Source: Verrucomicrobiales bacterium (GTDB taxonomy: Bacteria; Verrucomicrobiota; Verrucomicrobiia; Limisphaerales; UBA11320). From it: 47,203 nucleotides of DNA. The notes under the pieces are model-generated. The model ran no database searches and had not been told where the DNA came from. It was given only the letters and a program-made list of their open reading frames with translations. The stretch spans positions 1-47,203 of the forward strand of contig JAEUHE010000138.1 of NCBI GenBank assembly GCA_016793885.1. The letters are read 5' to 3'. Shown here one piece after another: positions 26,426 through 34,460 of this stretch (position 1 is its first letter; each line of letters begins with the position of its first letter). The translations under genes were made by a program, and so were the position numbers.

Positions 26426-27826
26426 ATGGTCGGCCATTCGATTCTCTTTCAGAAACCCGCGGTCTTAGCACCGATTCCCATTCCGTTCTTTCCCATGTCC
26501 TTGGGAAACCGGGCCTATCAGCAGGCGGTGGCCCGCACCAGCCAGCGCGCCACTGTCGAGGTGGCTTTGGAACGCAACCAAGGCTATGTCAGCCGGCATC
26601 AGACAGAGATCCTCCTGAGCGGCCCGACCGCTGACACGTTGCTGTATCTGGATCGGTGGCTAAAATCCCTCCTGTGGCAAATCGGCGGCTGGCGAATCTG
26701 GCTCAGCGCCCCGGACGAGATTGGAGCCGAGTTGCAGCGACGCTACTCCGCCACCGGTGAGCGTGCTTTCGACACGCAGCTGATGGAGCAATCCTACGAC
26801 CAAAAATTTCGTTTCGAGCGGGTATCAGCCGCCCAACTGCCGCCCGCTAAGGAGTGCTCCACCATCCTCGGGGGGCATCTCGACGGATGCCGTATCGGCT
26901 TCGATCTCGGAGCCAGCGACTACAAACTTTCAGCGGTTCAAGATGGAAAGGTCCTCTTCACCACCGAAATTCCGTGGGATCCCCGAGTGCAACCCGATCC
27001 CGAGTGGCATTACCAGAAAATCCAGGAAGGCTTGAAGCTCGCCGCCAGCCACCTGCCCCGCGTGGATGCGATCGGCGGAAGCTCCGCTGGCATCATCCTC
27101 GACAACGAGGTGCGCGTGGCGTCCCTCTTCCGCAGCGTCCCGCTCGCGCTGTTCCGAGCCAAGGCCCGGACGCTATTCAAGCGACTGCAGCGCGAATGGA
27201 ATGTTCCGCTGGAAGTCGCCAACGATGGAGATGTCACCGCTCTGGCCGGTGGCATGTCGCTCGGACTGAAAGGCATTCTGGGAGTCGCAATGGGCTCCAG
27301 CCTTGCCGCTGGATGGCTGGACGGCAGCGGCCGAATCCTGGGTTGGCTCAACGAACTCGCGTTCGCTCCCGTGGACTACCATCCGGACGCCCCGATCGAT
27401 GAGTGGTCCAAGGACCGGGGATGCGGCGTTCAATTCTTCTCTCAACAAGCGGTGATCCGCCTCGCCAACGTGATCGGAATCACCCTTCCGCCGGGCCACC
27501 CCGCCGAGCAGCTCAAACATGTCCAGGAGCTTCTCCAGAAAGGCGACGCCCGCGCGGCACAGATCTTCGAGTCCGTTGGCGTCTACTACGGATACGCCGT
27601 AGCCCAGTATGCTGATTTCTACGGACTGGAGCACGTGCTCACGCTCGGACGCGTGACTTCCGGAGCGGGAGGCGACCTTCTTTTGGATCAGGCTCGGAGA
27701 GTTCTGAAGACCGAGTTTCCCGAACTCGCCGCCCGCATCTCACTGCACATTCCCGACGAGAAAAGCAAGCGCCACGGCCAGGCAGTCGCCGCCGCCAGCT
27801 TGCCCCTCCTGAACTCAAAATCTTGA
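26426..27826 (+). CDS. ROK-family protein with an extra N-terminal domain and altered zinc motif
   Basis: The C-terminal 310 residues match ROK sugar kinases and repressors. GFDLGASDYKLSAV is the first phosphate-binding loop. GGSSAGIILDNEV and VANDGDVTALAGG follow, with the catalytic Asp kept in ANDGD, and then GVAMGSSLAAGWL. The usual GEIGH histidine is replaced in NELAF, and the CxCGxxGC zinc cluster is reduced to RGCGVQFFSQQ, so zinc binding is unlikely. About 150 residues without a helix-turn-helix precede the domain. An amino-sugar kinase role is suggested by the PIG-L deacetylase gene 3 bases downstream. The start is uncertain: TTG at 26405 and ATG at 26495 are alternatives, and AGGAG at 26399 fits none of them well. 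Confidence 0.8.
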   Translation: MVGHSILFQKPAVLAPIPIPFFPMSLGNRAYQQAVARTSQRATVEVALERNQGYVSRHQTEILLSGPTADTLLYLDRWLKSLLWQIGGWRIWLSAPDEIGAELQRRYSATGERAFDTQLMEQSYDQKFRFERVSAAQLPPAKECSTILGGHLDGCRIGFDLGASDYKLSAVQDGKVLFTTEIPWDPRVQPDPEWHYQKIQEGLKLAASHLPRVDAIGGSSAGIILDNEVRVASLFRSVPLALFRAKARTLFKRLQREWNVPLEVANDGDVTALAGGMSLGLKGILGVAMGSSLAAGWLDGSGRILGWLNELAFAPVDYHPDAPIDEWSKDRGCGVQFFSQQAVIRLANVIGITLPPGHPAEQLKHVQELLQKGDARAAQIFESVGVYYGYAVAQYADFYGLEHVLTLGRVTSGAGGDLLLDQARRVLKTEFPELAARISLHIPDEKSKRHGQAVAAASLPLLNSKS

Positions 27827-27829
27827 TCC

Positions 27830-28684
27830 ATGAAGCTTAGCCAGCCCACCGCCGATGTCTTCGTTCCCGACCAGGTACCCCTCGACCAGGCCCTGGCCCG
27901 AACCACTCATCTCGCGATCGGAGCTCACCAGGATGATCTCGAGTTCATGGCCCTCCACGGCATTTTGGAATGCTACCAACGAACGGACCGCTGGTTCACC
28001 GGTGTCACGGTAACCGATGGGCGGGGCAGCTCACGGATTCAGGAATACGCCAGCTATTCGGATGATCAGATCCAAGCCGTGCGACGCCACGAGCAGCGCA
28101 AGGCGGCGTTTGTCGGTGAGTACGCCGCCGCCATCCAGCTCGACTTTCCCAGCTCCGCCGTGAAAACCCCGGATTCGGGACGGGTGGTGGCCGACCTTCG
28201 CGAAATTCTGTCGCGGGTCCACCCCCAAGTGATTTACACCCACAACCTCGCCGACAAGCACGACACGCATATCGGAGTCGTGATGGCGGTCATCGAAGCC
28301 CTCCGGACGCTTCCTCCCACTCAGCACCCGCAAAAGCTCTATGGCTGCGAGGTCTGGCGCGACCTGGACTGGATGGTCGATGAGGACAAGGTCCTGCTCA
28401 ATTGCAGTCCTCGTGAGAATTTGTCCGCTGCGTTGATGGGAATTTTCGATTCACAGATCAGCGGAGGCAAACGCTACGACCTCGCCACTCTGGGACGGAA
28501 GCGGGCGAATGCCACCTATCTGGCCTCTCATCACAGCGACAATGCCAAGATGTTGGAATACGTGATGGATCTGACTCCCCTGATTCAAGATCCCCAAGCG
28601 GATCCAGTCGCATTCATTCAGAAACATCTCGACCGATTCTCCAAGGATGTGACGACGAGAATCCGCCGTCGATTGCCCGCCTAG
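27830..28684 (+). CDS. PIG-L (LmbE-like) family deacetylase
   Basis: This 284-residue protein is a zinc-dependent deacetylase of the family that acts on N-acetylglucosaminyl conjugates, as in mycothiol, bacillithiol and GPI synthesis. The metal site AIGAHQDDLEFMA (His33, Asp35, Asp36) and the later HNLADKHDTHIGV (His138, His144, His147) are intact. Length fits the family, and there is no signal peptide, so it acts in the cytoplasm. The 3-base gap to the ROK gene indicates translational coupling. Together they could process an N-acetylated sugar by deacetylation and phosphorylation. The exact sugar cannot be read from sequence. Confidence 0.88.
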   Translation: MKLSQPTADVFVPDQVPLDQALARTTHLAIGAHQDDLEFMALHGILECYQRTDRWFTGVTVTDGRGSSRIQEYASYSDDQIQAVRRHEQRKAAFVGEYAAAIQLDFPSSAVKTPDSGRVVADLREILSRVHPQVIYTHNLADKHDTHIGVVMAVIEALRTLPPTQHPQKLYGCEVWRDLDWMVDEDKVLLNCSPRENLSAALMGIFDSQISGGKRYDLATLGRKRANATYLASHHSDNAKMLEYVMDLTPLIQDPQADPVAFIQKHLDRFSKDVTTRIRRRLPA

Positions 28685-28759
28685 CAGCAAAGGACCAAAA
28701 GGACGCCACGTCTGAAGGGACGCAGAGAAGAGCAGTTCCAGAGAAACCCAAGACGGAAG

Positions 28760-28845
28760 TTTCAACCACGGATCTCTCGGTTGCTGTTCTGCTGAATTCC
28801 CTCCGACTCCGTGTGTTCTGTGTGTTCCGTGGGCAAAACTCTTCC
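28760..28845. repeat. Modular repeat: CCACGGATC / CTGTTCTGCTGAAT / CCGTGGGCAAAA
   Basis: Three words occur in a row: TTTCAACCACGGATC, TTGCTGTTCTGCTGAATTCC and CGTGTGTTCTGTGTGTTCCG followed by TGGGCAAAA. Two of them recur at 38870-38981, but with the CTGTTCTGCTGAA word inverted relative to the other. The rest of 28685-29027 shows no gene. Confidence 0.55.
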
Positions 28846-29027
28846 TTGGAGCGACCTGTCTCCGCCGTCCCGAGCGCCTAGGTCTGCCACGTGAGGTTAC
28901 CGACGGTTTTGCGAAGCGAGAGGGCGATGGGAACAACTCAGAAAAACGCCTGATCTTGAAGGCGTTTCGGGTCCATAAACCGGCGAATAACTGACCAATA
29001 ACTTTTCCTTCAAAATCCTCTTGCCCC

Positions 29028-29076
29028 CCACAAAATATTGGGCATACATTCACCACCCGCCCCCACTAATTGGGGT
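29028..29076 (+). promoter_or_regulatory. Possible tandem NrdR boxes upstream of the ribonucleotide reductase gene
   Basis: CCACAAAATATTGGGC at 29028-29043 matches 12 of 16 positions of the NrdR box consensus ACACAATATATTGTGT. A weaker palindromic CCCCACTAATTGGGGT (9 of 16) stands at 29061-29076. The centres are 33 bases apart, about three helical turns, the arrangement usual for NrdR. NrdR is a zinc/ATP-cone repressor of nrd genes. No B12 riboswitch motif was found in this leader. Confidence 0.4.
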
Positions 29077-29268
29077 TACCCTGCGGTTAGCGAGTTGTTT
29101 ACGCATTCTGTAGGGTGGGAATTTTTTGCCGTACCGCCCGTAATTCAGCTTAGTTCTCAGCTCAGTTTTGTCCGTGGAAGTACCTGGATTTGAAATGAAT
29201 GCCTGCATCCGCTCTGCCCGGATGTAGAGCAAAGGATAACCGTTAATAGTTTGAAAAAGAATCTCGCC

Positions 29269-32200
29269 ATGATCGATGCCCGTGAAGATGTACTCGCCTC
29301 CGCCCCCTCTCGACGTAAAACTGGCCGCGTGAGTGTCCCCCGCTCCAGTTCTAAGAAATCGGCCCGTAAGACGCTCCGCGTGGAACGGGTGTTCAGCAAC
29401 CCCAAAGTTCAACCGTTCGATGAGATCGAATGGGATCGCCGCACGGCCGAGATTACGGACGATGCGGGCAAGGTCATCTTCAGTCAGTCCAACGTGGAGG
29501 TGCCCAAGTCCTGGTCACAGCTCGCAACCAAGGTGGTTGTTTCCAAATATTTCTACGGGGAGCAAAACACTCCCGAGCGAGAGGTCTCGGTCAAGCAACT
29601 GATTCACCGCGTCACCCGCACCATCGCCGATTGGGGCATCGCTGACGGTTACTTCACCAAGCAGGATGGCGAGCTGTTCTACCAAGAGTTGACCTGGCTG
29701 TGTGTGAACCAATACGGCGCCTTCAACTCCCCCGTCTGGTTCAACGTCGGGCTGCATCATCAATACGGCATCGGCAAGCGTTCCGACAAAGGCAACTGGT
29801 TCTTCAACCGCAAGTCGCTCAAGTCCGAACGCGCCCCCACCCAGTACGAGTATCCCCAATGCAGCGCCTGCTTCATCCAATCGGTGGATGACAACATGGA
29901 GTCCATCATGAACCTCGCTTACAGCGAGGCCATGCTGTTCAAGTTCGGGTCCGGCACCGGCACTGACCTGACCCCCATCCGCTCCAGCAAGGAGAAGCTG
30001 AGCGGCGGCGGTCGCCCGAGCGGTCCGCTGTCCTTCCTGAAAGTCTACGACCAGGTGGCCAACGTCGTGAAGTCGGGTGGCAAGACCCGCCGCGCCGCCA
30101 AGATGAACACTCTCCGGGACTGGCACGGAGATATTGAAGAATTCATCGACGCGAAGCAGAAGGAAGAGAAAAAAGCCTGGGCTCTGATCGAGCAGGGCTA
30201 TGACGGCTCTTTCAACGGCGAGGCGTACGGCAGCGTCATGTACCAGAACGAAAACCTCTCCGTCCGGGTCAGCGACGAGTTCATGAGCGCGTCGACCGAA
30301 GGGCGGGAATGGTGGACACGCACCGTCACGGGCAATAAGCAGCTGCAGAAGAAGGACGCCTCCCGACTGCTCGACAAGATCGCCGAGGGCACTTGGATCT
30401 GCGGGGACCCTGGTCTCCAGTATGACGGCGCCATCAACAAGTGGCACACCTGCAAGGGCACCGAACCCATCCACTCCACCAACCCCTGCAGCGAGTACGT
30501 GTTCCTCAACAACACCGCTTGCAACCTCGCATCGCTGAACCTCATGAAGTTCAAGCGCGAGAACGGAACCTTCGATGTGGCTCGGTTCAAAACGGCCGTG
30601 CGCCTGTTCATCACGGCTCAGGAAATCCTGGTCGACAACGCCTGCTACCCCACCGCTGCGATCGCCGAGAATTCGCATATCTTCCGCACGCTGGGACTCG
30701 GCTATGCCAACCTGGGCTCGCTGATCATGAGCTACGGACTGGCCTACGACTCCGATGAGGGGCGCGCGCTGGCCGGGGCCATCACTGCCATCATGACCGG
30801 TCACGCCTATCAACAATCGGCTGAACTGGCCAGCATCATGGGAGCGTTCCGCGGTTATGAGGATGCCCGCTGCGCTGGCGTCAGCAAGCCGGCCAAAAAG
30901 AACAACATCGACTCGATGCTTGAGGTCATCGCACTGCACCGGGCAGCGGCCGACAGCATCCAACCCAGCCGTGAGTTCAACTATCTGAAGGACGAAGCCA
31001 AAGCGGCGTGGGACGGCGCCTTGGCCCGCGGCAAGGAAGTGGGTTATCGCAACGCGCAGGTTACGGTCTTGGCCCCCACCGGCACCATCGCCTTCCTCAT
31101 GGATTGCGACACGACCGGAGTCGAACCCGACATCGCCTTGGTCAAATACAAGCTGCTGGCCGGCGGCGGCATGCTGAAGATCGTCAACCGCACCGTGCCC
31201 GAGGCCCTCGAGCGCCTCGGCTACTCCGCCAATCAAGCCGCCTCCATCGTCGCTCACATCGAGAAATACGATACCATCGAGGACGTCACCGGGGACGACG
31301 GTGCGATTATCACCAGCGGCCTCAAGTCTCAGCATCTCTCGGTCTTCGATTGCGCCTTCAAGGCTCATCGTGGGGTCCGCAGCATCCACTATCAGGCCCA
31401 CTTGAAGATGATGGGCGCGGCTCAGCCCTTCATCAGCGGCGCGATCTCCAAGACAGTCAATCTGCCCTCGGAGGCCACGGTTCAAGACATCCGCTCCGCC
31501 TACATCGAAGCGTGGAGGATGGGACTCAAGTGCGTGGCGATCTACCGGGATGGCTCCAAACGCTCCCAGCCGCTCAACACCAAAAAGACCACTGAGGGTG
31601 GGGAGAAAGTCTCAGCCGCCGCGACCAATGCGTCCCTGGAAACGCGCATCCTGGAACTCGAGACTGAAGTCAGCCAGTTGCGCCAGGAAGTCGGCCAACC
31701 GCTCCGCCGTCGCCTGCCGGAAACCCGCATGGCGGTGAACCACAAATTCGAGATCGCCGGGCATGAAGGTTACCTCACCGTGGGCCTGTTTGAGGACAAC
31801 CAACCAGGCGAACTCTTCGTCACCATGGCGAAGGAAGGTTCGACCATCGGCGGCTTGATGGATACCATCGGCGCCCTGACCAGCATGTCGCTGCAATACG
31901 GCGTGCCCCTGGAATCCTTGGTCAAGAAATTCGCTCACCAGCGCTTCGAGCCGAGCGGTTTCACCCGCAACCCGGACATCCGCAACGCCTCGAGCATCAT
32001 CGACTATGTGTTCCGCTGGATGGCCTGCCAGTTCATCCCGGGATATCGCGAGCAAAACGCTCCCAAGATCCAGCCGGAGCTGCCCATCCCGGGCCTGGAG
32101 GACGCTGAAAAAAAAACGGTTAATCGGCCGGTAGCCGAGCTGCCCCTGGCGGAAGACAACGACGTGATCTCCGTAAGCTCATCGCGGTCCACCCCGACGG

Positions 32201-32364
32201 CCATCAAGCCGTCCCGACCGGGCAATGGACACGCCCTGACGCTGAGCAGCACCTTCGTCAACCAGCACGACGCGCCGTCCTGCCCGAACTGTGGTCACAT
32301 CGCCGTGCGTAACGGCGCTTGCTACAAGTGCATGAACTGCGGCGAGAGCCTCGGTTGCTCCTAA
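29269..32364 (+). CDS. nrdJ: Vitamin B12-dependent ribonucleotide reductase (class II)
   Basis: This cytoplasmic enzyme of 1031 residues makes deoxyribonucleotides with adenosylcobalamin and needs no oxygen. QYEYPQCSACFIQSVDDNM contains the first reactive cysteine region, FKFGSGTGTDLTPIR is a class II hallmark, NPCSEYVFLNNTACNLASLN contains the NxCxE active-site motif, and VLAPTGTIAFLMDCDTTGVE is the conserved late motif. A long C-terminal extension follows and ends in two CxxC pairs (CPNCG, CMNCG), probably a zinc ribbon used in re-reduction. The ATG at 29269 starts the shorter form; a TTG at 29251 adds six residues. The gene is monocistronic, with a strong terminator right after it. Corrinoid dependence fits the hem genes nearby only loosely. 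Confidence 0.96.
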   Translation: MIDAREDVLASAPSRRKTGRVSVPRSSSKKSARKTLRVERVFSNPKVQPFDEIEWDRRTAEITDDAGKVIFSQSNVEVPKSWSQLATKVVVSKYFYGEQNTPEREVSVKQLIHRVTRTIADWGIADGYFTKQDGELFYQELTWLCVNQYGAFNSPVWFNVGLHHQYGIGKRSDKGNWFFNRKSLKSERAPTQYEYPQCSACFIQSVDDNMESIMNLAYSEAMLFKFGSGTGTDLTPIRSSKEKLSGGGRPSGPLSFLKVYDQVANVVKSGGKTRRAAKMNTLRDWHGDIEEFIDAKQKEEKKAWALIEQGYDGSFNGEAYGSVMYQNENLSVRVSDEFMSASTEGREWWTRTVTGNKQLQKKDASRLLDKIAEGTWICGDPGLQYDGAINKWHTCKGTEPIHSTNPCSEYVFLNNTACNLASLNLMKFKRENGTFDVARFKTAVRLFITAQEILVDNACYPTAAIAENSHIFRTLGLGYANLGSLIMSYGLAYDSDEGRALAGAITAIMTGHAYQQSAELASIMGAFRGYEDARCAGVSKPAKKNNIDSMLEVIALHRAAADSIQPSREFNYLKDEAKAAWDGALARGKEVGYRNAQVTVLAPTGTIAFLMDCDTTGVEPDIALVKYKLLAGGGMLKIVNRTVPEALERLGYSANQAASIVAHIEKYDTIEDVTGDDGAIITSGLKSQHLSVFDCAFKAHRGVRSIHYQAHLKMMGAAQPFISGAISKTVNLPSEATVQDIRSAYIEAWRMGLKCVAIYRDGSKRSQPLNTKKTTEGGEKVSAAATNASLETRILELETEVSQLRQEVGQPLRRRLPETRMAVNHKFEIAGHEGYLTVGLFEDNQPGELFVTMAKEGSTIGGLMDTIGALTSMSLQYGVPLESLVKKFAHQRFEPSGFTRNPDIRNASSIIDYVFRWMACQFIPGYREQNAPKIQPELPIPGLEDAEKKTVNRPVAELPLAEDNDVISVSSSRSTPTAIKPSRPGNGHALTLSSTFVNQHDAPSCPNCGHIAVRNGACYKCMNCGESLGCS

Positions 32365-32415
32365 GCACGCGGCTCAGCCAACCCAGCCCTGACCGAGGGC
32401 ATCGAACTCAAGACC

Positions 32416-32450
32416 AACGGCCGGAAGCGCTCGCTTCCGGCCGTTCGCTT
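32416..32450 (+). terminator. Rho-independent terminator of nrdJ
   Basis: AACGGCCGGAAGC, loop GCTC and GCTTCCGGCCGTT form a perfect 13-bp stem 51 bases after the nrdJ stop, followed by CGCTTT. The T tract is short, but the stem is very stable. Confidence 0.8.
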
Positions 32451-32514
32451 TCCCCGCCCCGCCCCGCCCGCTTTTGATTGTCCAATTCCGTCCCGAGGTG
32501 CTAAGTGATTCTCC

Positions 32515-33423
32515 ATGCAACTCACGTGCTCCGGACCAAACGCTGCCAGAATCCTCACGGCGCTGGTGCTGATCGGCTCCCTACTCCCCATGAACCTTCA
32601 GGCGCACTCCGAGATCTCCCTGACGCTTCGCTCCCGCGTCCGCTCCAAATCCAAAGCGGCGGATGGCCCAGCCTTCCAGCAGCGCGAAAAGAAGGCCCGA
32701 TGGAAGGCGAACGAAACCGCCATCATCATTTGCGACATGTGGGATGACCACTGGTGCCGTTCCGCGGCTCGCCGTGTCGTCGAGTTGGCGGGCCCCATGA
32801 ATGACGTCGTCAAAACCGCGCGAAGCCAGGGAATCTTCATCATCCACGCCCCCAGCAGCGTGGTCTCCTTCTATCAGAAAACGCCGCAGCGCCAACTGGC
32901 GTTGAAGGCTCCCTTTGCCAAGACCCCCAAACCTCTGTCGGCTACCGATCGCTGGGGGACCGCCTGGTGCTGGCCCGACCCCGACCATGAGGGAGCACTG
33001 CCGATCGATGATAGCGATATGGGTTGCGACTGCCCTCAAAAATGCACGATCCGCGAAGCGTGGACCCGCCAGATCGCCAGCCTGGAGATGGGTCCCGACG
33101 ACGCCATCACGGACAACGGCCAAGAGACCTACAACTTGCTCCAAGCGCGCGGGATCAAGAATGTGATCCTGATGGGCGTGCATCTGAACATGTGTGTGTT
33201 GGGCAGGCCCTTTGCCATTCGTCAGATGGTGAGGATGGGTAAGAACGTGGTGCTCATGAGAGATATGACCGATACCATGTACGATCCCCGTCAGTATCCC
33301 TACGTAAGCCATTTCCGAGGCACCGAACTGATGGTGGAACACGTGGAAAAGTACTGGTGCCCAACCATAACCAGCACCGCGCTGACGGGCAAGGACCCGT
33401 TCCGATTTCGTGAGGCTCCCTGA
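32515..33423 (+). CDS. Exported cysteine hydrolase (isochorismatase-like)
   Basis: This 302-residue protein of the isochorismatase/nicotinamidase superfamily has the expected aspartate in IIICDMWDDHWC (about residue 74) and the nucleophile in GVHLNMCVLGRPFAIRQM (Cys227), plus LMRDMTDTMYDP. Unlike typical cytoplasmic members it has an N-terminal signal-like segment (ILTALVLIGSLLPMNLQA) and an insert rich in cysteine (DMGCDCPQKC at 168-177). The substrate is unknown. It is followed 14 bases later by the exonuclease gene on the same strand, although a functional link is doubtful. Confidence 0.82.
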   Translation: MQLTCSGPNAARILTALVLIGSLLPMNLQAHSEISLTLRSRVRSKSKAADGPAFQQREKKARWKANETAIIICDMWDDHWCRSAARRVVELAGPMNDVVKTARSQGIFIIHAPSSVVSFYQKTPQRQLALKAPFAKTPKPLSATDRWGTAWCWPDPDHEGALPIDDSDMGCDCPQKCTIREAWTRQIASLEMGPDDAITDNGQETYNLLQARGIKNVILMGVHLNMCVLGRPFAIRQMVRMGKNVVLMRDMTDTMYDPRQYPYVSHFRGTELMVEHVEKYWCPTITSTALTGKDPFRFREAP

Positions 33424-33437
33424 GTCGCGGGATCGCT

Positions 33438-34460
33438 ATGGTCTCCGTGACCGACCGAGGACTATACTGCGCTGCGGGGGATTTCTATATCGATCCGACC
33501 CGAGGCGTGCCGCGAGCGATCATCACCCATGCCCACAGTGATCATGCTCGCCCGGGCTCCGCGAGTTACCTCACCGCGGCGGAAGGTGTCGGCGTATTGC
33601 GGCAACGACTCGGCCGAAACCCCAGCATCACCGGAATCCCCTACGGACAGAAGATTCACTTCCACGGAGTCACAGTCTCGTTTCACCCGGCGGGCCACGT
33701 GTTGGGATCCGCCCAGGTCCGGCTCGAACGCGGCGGCGAAATCTGGGTCATCAGCGGCGACTACAAGATCGAGCCAGACCCCACCTGCACGCCCTTCGAA
33801 CCGGTTCCCTGCCACACCTTCATCACTGAATCCACCTTTGCACTCCCCATCTATCAATGGGCTCCCTCAGCCGAGATATTCGCCGAGATCGGCGAATGGT
33901 GCCAACGGAACCAGGCGCGGAACCGGATGAGTCTCCTGTTGGGATACTCGCTCGGCAAAGCGCCGCGTTTGCTGGCCAGCCTGCCGAGCGGATGTGGGCC
34001 CCTCCTGGTGCACCCCTCGGTGGAAACCTTTCTACCCCATTACCAAGCGGCCGGGGTAAGGTTTCCAAGCTATCAGAGGGCAACCCGTGCCGCAATGAGG
34101 GCAGCTCGAGGCAGCGGTGTGCTCATCGCCCCTCCCCAGTTCGTAGGCTCCGAGGATTTTCAAGAGTGCGGCGACACGGAAATCGGAATGGCTTCGGGCT
34201 GGATGCTGCCACGGGGAAAACTACGTAGGTCTTCCGGATTTGCCGTCTCTGATCATGCCGATTGGCCGGGACTTATCTCGGCTATCCGCGCCACCGGAGC
34301 CGGGCAGGTCTGGGCCACCCACGGATACACCGCCCCGCTCGTCCGCTGGCTGCGGGAGAACGGCTATGCGGCGGAAGAGATCGCACCGGTGAAACGTCGA
34401 GCCGCCCCCCCAACGGACCTAGATGAGACCGCGAGGGAGGATCGCGAGCGACCATCGTGA
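33438..34460 (+). CDS. Ligase-associated DNA exonuclease, metallo-beta-lactamase / beta-CASP type
   Basis: The 340-residue enzyme matches the 'ligase-associated DNA exonuclease' family of the DNA-repair cluster that also contains an ATP-dependent ligase, a DEXH helicase and the PdeM endonuclease. All metal and active-site motifs are intact: ITHAHSDHA (HxHxDH at 31-36), HPAGHVLGSAQ, WVISGDYK with Asp108, TESTFALPIYQW, AVSDHADWPG and a late THGYT. The start MVSVTDRGLYCAAGDFYIDP aligns with the family. Its last four bases overlap the next gene (GTGA), so the two proteins are made together. The helicase and PdeM genes are not adjacent. Confidence 0.92.
   Translation: MVSVTDRGLYCAAGDFYIDPTRGVPRAIITHAHSDHARPGSASYLTAAEGVGVLRQRLGRNPSITGIPYGQKIHFHGVTVSFHPAGHVLGSAQVRLERGGEIWVISGDYKIEPDPTCTPFEPVPCHTFITESTFALPIYQWAPSAEIFAEIGEWCQRNQARNRMSLLLGYSLGKAPRLLASLPSGCGPLLVHPSVETFLPHYQAAGVRFPSYQRATRAAMRAARGSGVLIAPPQFVGSEDFQECGDTEIGMASGWMLPRGKLRRSSGFAVSDHADWPGLISAIRATGAGQVWATHGYTAPLVRWLRENGYAAEEIAPVKRRAAPPTDLDETAREDRERPS

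Noticed and set aside
28685-29268. Cobalamin riboswitch before the B12-dependent reductase
   Set aside because: The B12-box pattern and the usual upstream helix sequence were not found by eye; a covariance search would settle it.
29515-31485. 656-codon minus-strand frame inside nrdJ
   Set aside because: It lies wholly within a well-supported ribonucleotide reductase gene in a high-GC context; the translation is low-complexity and has no domain.
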